Positions 4,530 to 7,775 of a stretch of DNA of 7,775 nucleotides are shown here, piece after piece. The stretch is taken from the NCBI GenBank assembly GCA_030037185.1, contig JASHRR010000394.1, positions 1 to 7,775 on the forward strand. The letters run 5' to 3'. Source of the stretch: Xanthobacteraceae bacterium. Lineage in GTDB: Bacteria; Pseudomonadota; Alphaproteobacteria; Rhizobiales; Xanthobacteraceae. Each line of letters starts with the position of its first letter. Positions within the stretch are counted from its first letter, which is position 1. Made by a program: the position numbers and the translations under genes. Below the pieces are notes generated by a model. That model saw only the letters and a list, made by a program, of their open reading frames with translations, ran no database searches and had not been told where the DNA came from.

Positions 4530-6395
4530 GTGGCTCCTGACGCGGAGGGTGTGCCCGCGCGCGCCGTCGGCCCAGATCGGCCCGCCGCAGAAAGCGCCGT
4601 GGATCGCACGAGGGACGCGAAGTCCCACGAGGGGAGCTTCGATACTGAGGTCGTGGTCGATCTCGCCAACGTCACATACACCTATGAGGGCGAAGCAGCC
4701 CCGGTGCTTCGGAACATTTCGCTCCGAATGAATCGCGGCGAGTTCGTGCTCATTCTCGGACCCAGTGGCTGCGGTAAGAGCACACTCCTCCATCTTCTCA
4801 ACGGATCGGTGCCGCACATTCTAAACGGCACGCTGAAAGGCGCTGCCATCGTCTGCGGCAAGGTCGTCGCCGACACGAAGGTCGCTGATTTCGCGACAGA
4901 AGTCGGAATGGTATTCCAGGACCCGGACGCCCAGATCATCAATACCCGTGTTCGCGACGAAGTCTGCTTCGGCCTGGAAAATCTGTGCCGGCGGGTTGAC
5001 GAGATTCTGATCCGCCAGAAGGAAGCCCTCGACTATGTCGGCCTGTCAGGCTTCGGCGACCACTCGATCTTCGAATTATCGGGCGGTCAAAAGCAGCGTG
5101 TCAGCGTTGCCGCCGTGCTCGCTGCCCGGCCGCGGCTCCTCGTACTCGACGAACCGACAGCCAATCTCGATCCGGCGGGGATGGCCGAGGTCTTTGCGGT
5201 GCTGGCGCGTCTTAATCGCGAATACGGCACAACGATCGTCATGGTTGAGCACCGGGTCGACGAACTTGCCGACAAAATCTCGCGCGTTGTCATGATGGAC
5301 CAGGGCGCCATCGTATTCGATGGCTCGCCCCGGGCGGCTTTTTCCGCGCGGCGCGGCGTGCATTCGCAGGAAGCCGATGTTGTCCCCACGGCGAGTTGGT
5401 TTCCGCAAGTCTGTGAACTGGCTATGGACCTTGCCGCCGCCTCGGGGCAGGCGCTGCTGTCGGATCAGGTTCCCCTCTGTGTCGAAGAAGCCGTTGACTT
5501 CTGCGCTGCCTGGAGCGTTGCCGCTGAAGCCGTCGCAGTCATTGCAGCGCCCGTCGAGCGATTAAAGAAGCCGCTGCTCTCGATCAATTCCTTGAGCTTT
5601 GGCTATGATCGCAATGCACCAATCTTGAAGAAGGTCGATCTCAAGCTTGAATCCAATGCGATTGTCGCGCTCCTCGGGCGGAACGGTTGCGGAAAGACCA
5701 CGCTAGCGCGTCTGCTGGTGGGCATCAACGCAGCACCAGCCGGTACCATCGACCTTGGTGGGAAAGATCTATCCCAGCTCGGCGCCCGCGAGATCGCGGC
5801 CTATATCGGCTACGTATTCCAGAATCCCGACCATCAGTTCGTGACCGACCGAGTGGACGAGGAGATCGCTTATGGCCTTAAGGTCCGCAACTATTCTGCA
5901 GACGAGATCACCCGGCGGGTCGACGACGTCCTTGGGATCGTCGACCTCAAGCGCTACTGTCATCGCTCACCGTTCAGTTTGAGCCTTGGAGAGCGCCGCC
6001 GCCTGAGCGTTGCAACCATGCTGGTGCTGGAGCCACACCTACTGGTCCTCGACGAACCGACCATTGGCCAGGACTACGAGCGCGCTCAGCAACTCATGGG
6101 GCTCATGGCGAGGCTGCGGGAGCGCTACGACACGACGATTCTGATGATCACCCATGACGTGCGGCTCGTAGCCCAATGGGCTGATCGAGCCATGGTTTTG
6201 CAATCGGGCGAGATCGCCTACGACGGCCCGCCGATCGGCCTCTTCGGCGACACGGGTTTGCTGCAGTCCGCAGGACTTCTTCCACCTCCGATCCACGAAG
6301 TCAGTAGACTCTTGGCGGCGCGCAATCCTGAGCGAGGCATCCCTCTGGTGCTGTCGTCGCGTGAACTCGTGAAGGCCCTGGTGACCACCCGCTGA
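4530..6395 (+). CDS. ykoD: ECF transporter fused double ATPase (EcfA-EcfA'), YkoD-like
   Basis: Cytoplasmic motor that couples ATP hydrolysis to import; two ABC domains in one chain, about 621 aa from the GTG at 4530. ABC1: Walker A GPSGCGKST (77-85), Q-loop FQDPDAQI (128-135), signature LSGGQ (183-187), Walker B LLVLDE (203-208), switch His in VEHRVDE (241). ABC2: Walker A GRNGCGKTT (383-391), Q-loop FQNPDHQF (430-437), signature LSLGERRR (484-491), Walker B LLVLDE (504-509), switch His in ITHD (542). The FQ.PD.Q pattern is typical of ECF ATPases. The second signature departs from LSGGQ, a known tendency in the second half of such fusions. The start is uncertain. The frame is open back to a TTG at 4428 that would overlap the S gene by 98 bp. 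GTG at 4530 lies 4 bases past its stop but has a cramped GAGG; GTG at 4599 or 4653 (just before VDLANVTYTY) would remove an Ala/Arg/Asp-rich extension. The following T gene starts 11 bp downstream. Confidence 0.9.
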   Translation: MAPDAEGVPARAVGPDRPAAESAVDRTRDAKSHEGSFDTEVVVDLANVTYTYEGEAAPVLRNISLRMNRGEFVLILGPSGCGKSTLLHLLNGSVPHILNGTLKGAAIVCGKVVADTKVADFATEVGMVFQDPDAQIINTRVRDEVCFGLENLCRRVDEILIRQKEALDYVGLSGFGDHSIFELSGGQKQRVSVAAVLAARPRLLVLDEPTANLDPAGMAEVFAVLARLNREYGTTIVMVEHRVDELADKISRVVMMDQGAIVFDGSPRAAFSARRGVHSQEADVVPTASWFPQVCELAMDLAAASGQALLSDQVPLCVEEAVDFCAAWSVAAEAVAVIAAPVERLKKPLLSINSLSFGYDRNAPILKKVDLKLESNAIVALLGRNGCGKTTLARLLVGINAAPAGTIDLGGKDLSQLGAREIAAYIGYVFQNPDHQFVTDRVDEEIAYGLKVRNYSADEITRRVDDVLGIVDLKRYCHRSPFSLSLGERRRLSVATMLVLEPHLLVLDEPTIGQDYERAQQLMGLMARLRERYDTTILMITHDVRLVAQWADRAMVLQSGEIAYDGPPIGLFGDTGLLQSAGLLPPPIHEVSRLLAARNPERGIPLVLSSRELVKALVTTR

Positions 6396-6406
6396 AAGGC
6401 CTTGCG

Positions 6407-7219
6407 ATGAAGCGATCCAACGTCTTCCAGTTCCGATCCGGACGCTCAGTCTTCCATCGCTTGGATCCGTTGTCGAAGCTCGCCTGGCTGATCGGCGTGT
6501 CACTCCTGGCTTTCGGCGCCTATATCGCCTGGATCCAGATTATGATCTCCGTCATCGTTCTCGCCACTGCGCTATTCCTCGCCCGGCTGTCGCCGCTTGA
6601 AATCATCCGTGGTACGTGGCTCTTCATCATTGCCTGCACGAGCTTCTTCGTCATCCAGAGCCTGGTGCTGCCGGGCGCGACGATCGCCTTTCATGTCCTC
6701 TCCAAGCCCATCTATGTTGAAAGCACCGACTATGCACTGGCCTCTGCGCTGCGCATCTATACGATCATCCTATCCTCGATGATATTTGTCCGGACGACCG
6801 ACCCTCGCGACCTCGCCATTGCGCTCGTCACGCAGATGCATTTGCCCTATCGGATTGCCTATGCGTTCTTCATCGCTTTGCGCATCGTTCCCACGATTGA
6901 GGAAGAGATCCAGATCATCCGCGCAGCACAGGCGGTGCGCGGCGTCGCGCGAAAGCGCGGCATTGCTGGGCGTATCGGAGAAATGAAACGTTATGCCATG
7001 CCGCTTCTTGTCGGCAGCCTGCGACGCGCCTCCATGATGGTGATGTCCATGGAGGGTCGCGCCTTCGGCGCCTACCAGCAGCGAACCTTCGTCGACGCTC
7101 CGCGGATGGGCCCCTTGGGTATTGTGGTTTGCGCTATGATCCTCGCAGCCGTCGTCGCCTGGTATACGGCGCTGGCGCTAGGCTACGTCCGGGCAATCTA
7201 TGTGTTCACGCCGGCATAA
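6407..7219 (+). CDS. ykoC: ECF transporter T component (transmembrane coupling protein), YkoC-like
   Basis: Membrane scaffold linking the S component to the ATPases. It is 270 aa, the usual EcfT length. The ATG at 6407 follows the ATPase stop by 11 bp, with AAAGG overlapping that stop as a ribosome binding site, so translation is probably coupled. The N-terminal HRLDPLSKLAW (17-27) is characteristic of EcfT. Membrane segments lie at about 28-60, 70-95, 110-128, 148-165 and 233-258. The cytoplasmic coupling helices carry the two Arg-Gly-type motifs that dock on the ATPases: AQAVRG (174-179) and MEGRAFG (215-221, a variant of the usual A.ARG form). With the S and double-ATPase genes it completes a three-gene importer. 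The T role is near certain; the ykoC name depends on the YkoE assignment of the first gene. Confidence 0.9.
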   Translation: MKRSNVFQFRSGRSVFHRLDPLSKLAWLIGVSLLAFGAYIAWIQIMISVIVLATALFLARLSPLEIIRGTWLFIIACTSFFVIQSLVLPGATIAFHVLSKPIYVESTDYALASALRIYTIILSSMIFVRTTDPRDLAIALVTQMHLPYRIAYAFFIALRIVPTIEEEIQIIRAAQAVRGVARKRGIAGRIGEMKRYAMPLLVGSLRRASMMVMSMEGRAFGAYQQRTFVDAPRMGPLGIVVCAMILAAVVAWYTALALGYVRAIYVFTPA

Positions 7220-7235
7220 TGGTAAACCCGATCAG

Positions 7236-7258
7236 CGGTGGTCTGACAGGAACCACCG
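7236..7258 (+). terminator. Hairpin after the ECF operon, possible weak terminator
   Basis: CGGTGGT (7236-7242) pairs with ACCACCG (7252-7258), a perfect 7-bp stem with a 9-base loop, 17 bases after the T-component stop. No U-run follows, so it is not a classic intrinsic terminator. It could protect the 3' end or be incidental. A second, weaker stem, CAAACT (7278-7283) with AGTTTG (7290-7295), lies just beyond. Confidence 0.35.
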
Positions 7259-7400
7259 ACCGTAGAAAAACATAATCCAAACTGCCTCCAGTTTGAACGG
7301 CGATAACCACTTCGGCCAAATCTGAGGAGGCTGGGCGTCGGCTCCCGTCTGATCCGCGTTTCGTGAGTGCCGGCGATCTGAGCGGGCGTGATCAACGACT

Positions 7401-7541
7401 ATGGGCGAATGGGGTATCATGAAGGTCGATATTGACAAGAAAGCAATGGCGGTGCCCGATGATGCCAGGCTCGAACGCCTCATCCATGCTGGCGAAGTCG
7501 TGCCCCACGAGATCGTTGCGTTCATTGGCAAGACGGAATGA
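7401..7541 (+). CDS. Candidate small protein, 46 aa, unrecognised
   Basis: ATG at 7401 to TGA at 7539-7541. An inner ATG at 7419, preceded by GGGG at 7411-7414, would give 40 aa. The product is soluble and charged, with VDIDKKAMAVPDDARLERLI and HAGEVVPHEIVAFIGKTE as its halves, which reads like natural protein. About two thirds of codons end in G or C. I do not recognise it. The - strand is also open, with the same codon boundaries, from the right window edge down to a stop at 7394-7392 (about 127 codons), so either strand, or neither, could be coding here. Treat as a weak call. Confidence 0.25.
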   Translation: MGEWGIMKVDIDKKAMAVPDDARLERLIHAGEVVPHEIVAFIGKTE

Positions 7542-7775
7542 AATGGCGGCGCGAAACGATTTCACGCGCGGCTTTGCCACGCTAGCCTTCAGGCCTGTCG
7601 ACGCCACCTGCGGATGACGCTGGACAAGGTCGGTCGCCGTGTCCCCTCGTGTGGTCCGGCGGTACAGAGGAGGTTCTGTCGCCGCACCCCACGATCTTTG
7701 GTCGCACTGTGGAGCGGCGAGAAGGGAGCGAGCCGCGGCTGGTGCTAGGTGTCGCGGAGGCGCAGGCCTTTGCTC
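7542..7775. other. Right-edge region without a convincing gene
   Basis: On the + strand every frame is short or broken. On the - strand one frame is open from the window edge to 7392, with pieces such as SFRAAISFRLANERNDLVGH and EAFEPGIIGHRHC. It could be the 3' end of a gene starting outside the window, but no known motif is seen and its upstream half is rich in Pro, Arg and Ala, as expected of antisense or non-coding GC-rich DNA. I see no repeat, RNA gene or mobile-element end here. Confidence 0.3.

Noticed and set aside
7198..7531. Possible transposase remnant on the - strand after the ECF operon
   Set aside because: The two - strand frames gave no motif I could tie to an insertion-sequence family, and no inverted repeat ends were found.

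Overview
The window looks like an accessory segment of a proteobacterial genome, probably alphaproteobacterial and perhaps rhizobial. That is an inference from the moderately high GC content, the codon choice and the kinds of genes present. No rRNA, tRNA, CRISPR array or intact mobile element was seen. It reads as three blocks with different histories.

Block 1 (about 1-2826, + strand). The 3' end of an unrecognised gene enters from the left edge. A compact run of three genes for exported proteins follows: a 391-aa secreted protein of the uncharacterised 'DGKPDL.G.W' type, a small DUF6152-like secreted protein, and an exported SUMF1/FGE-fold protein that has no catalytic cysteine pair. Spacing of 29 and 61 bp and a good Shine-Dalgarno (SD) sequence before each gene suggest one operon. 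Its function is unknown.

Block 2 (2827 to about 3540). This stretch has no intact gene and is a graveyard on the - strand. Around 3048-3525 lies a broken piece of a DrmB/DUF1998-type protein, the family of the DISARM anti-phage system, with several frameshifts and a stop. Downstream of it on the same strand (about 3031-2829) is a second coding-like remnant with an in-frame TAG, which I could not identify.

Block 3 (about 3540-7258, + strand). A complete energy-coupling-factor (ECF) importer is encoded as S component, fused double ATPase and T component, in the order of the Bacillus ykoEDC thiamine-precursor transporter. The S protein carries a segment very close to the YkoE family. The genes are packed with gaps of 4-127 bp (depending on the ATPase start) and 11 bp. 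The 280-bp region before the operon has a 12-bp direct repeat with 19-bp period, a 10-bp palindrome and then five successive potential hairpins. It has no recognisable TPP riboswitch, so the control, and possibly the ligand, differ from textbook ykoEDC. A 7-bp hairpin lies just after the operon.

The last 500 bases hold no convincing gene: one 46-codon candidate on + and an open antisense frame reaching the right edge. The most interesting items are the decayed DISARM gene, the structured leader before the ECF operon and the exported three-gene cluster. No complete novel system can be claimed from sequence alone.
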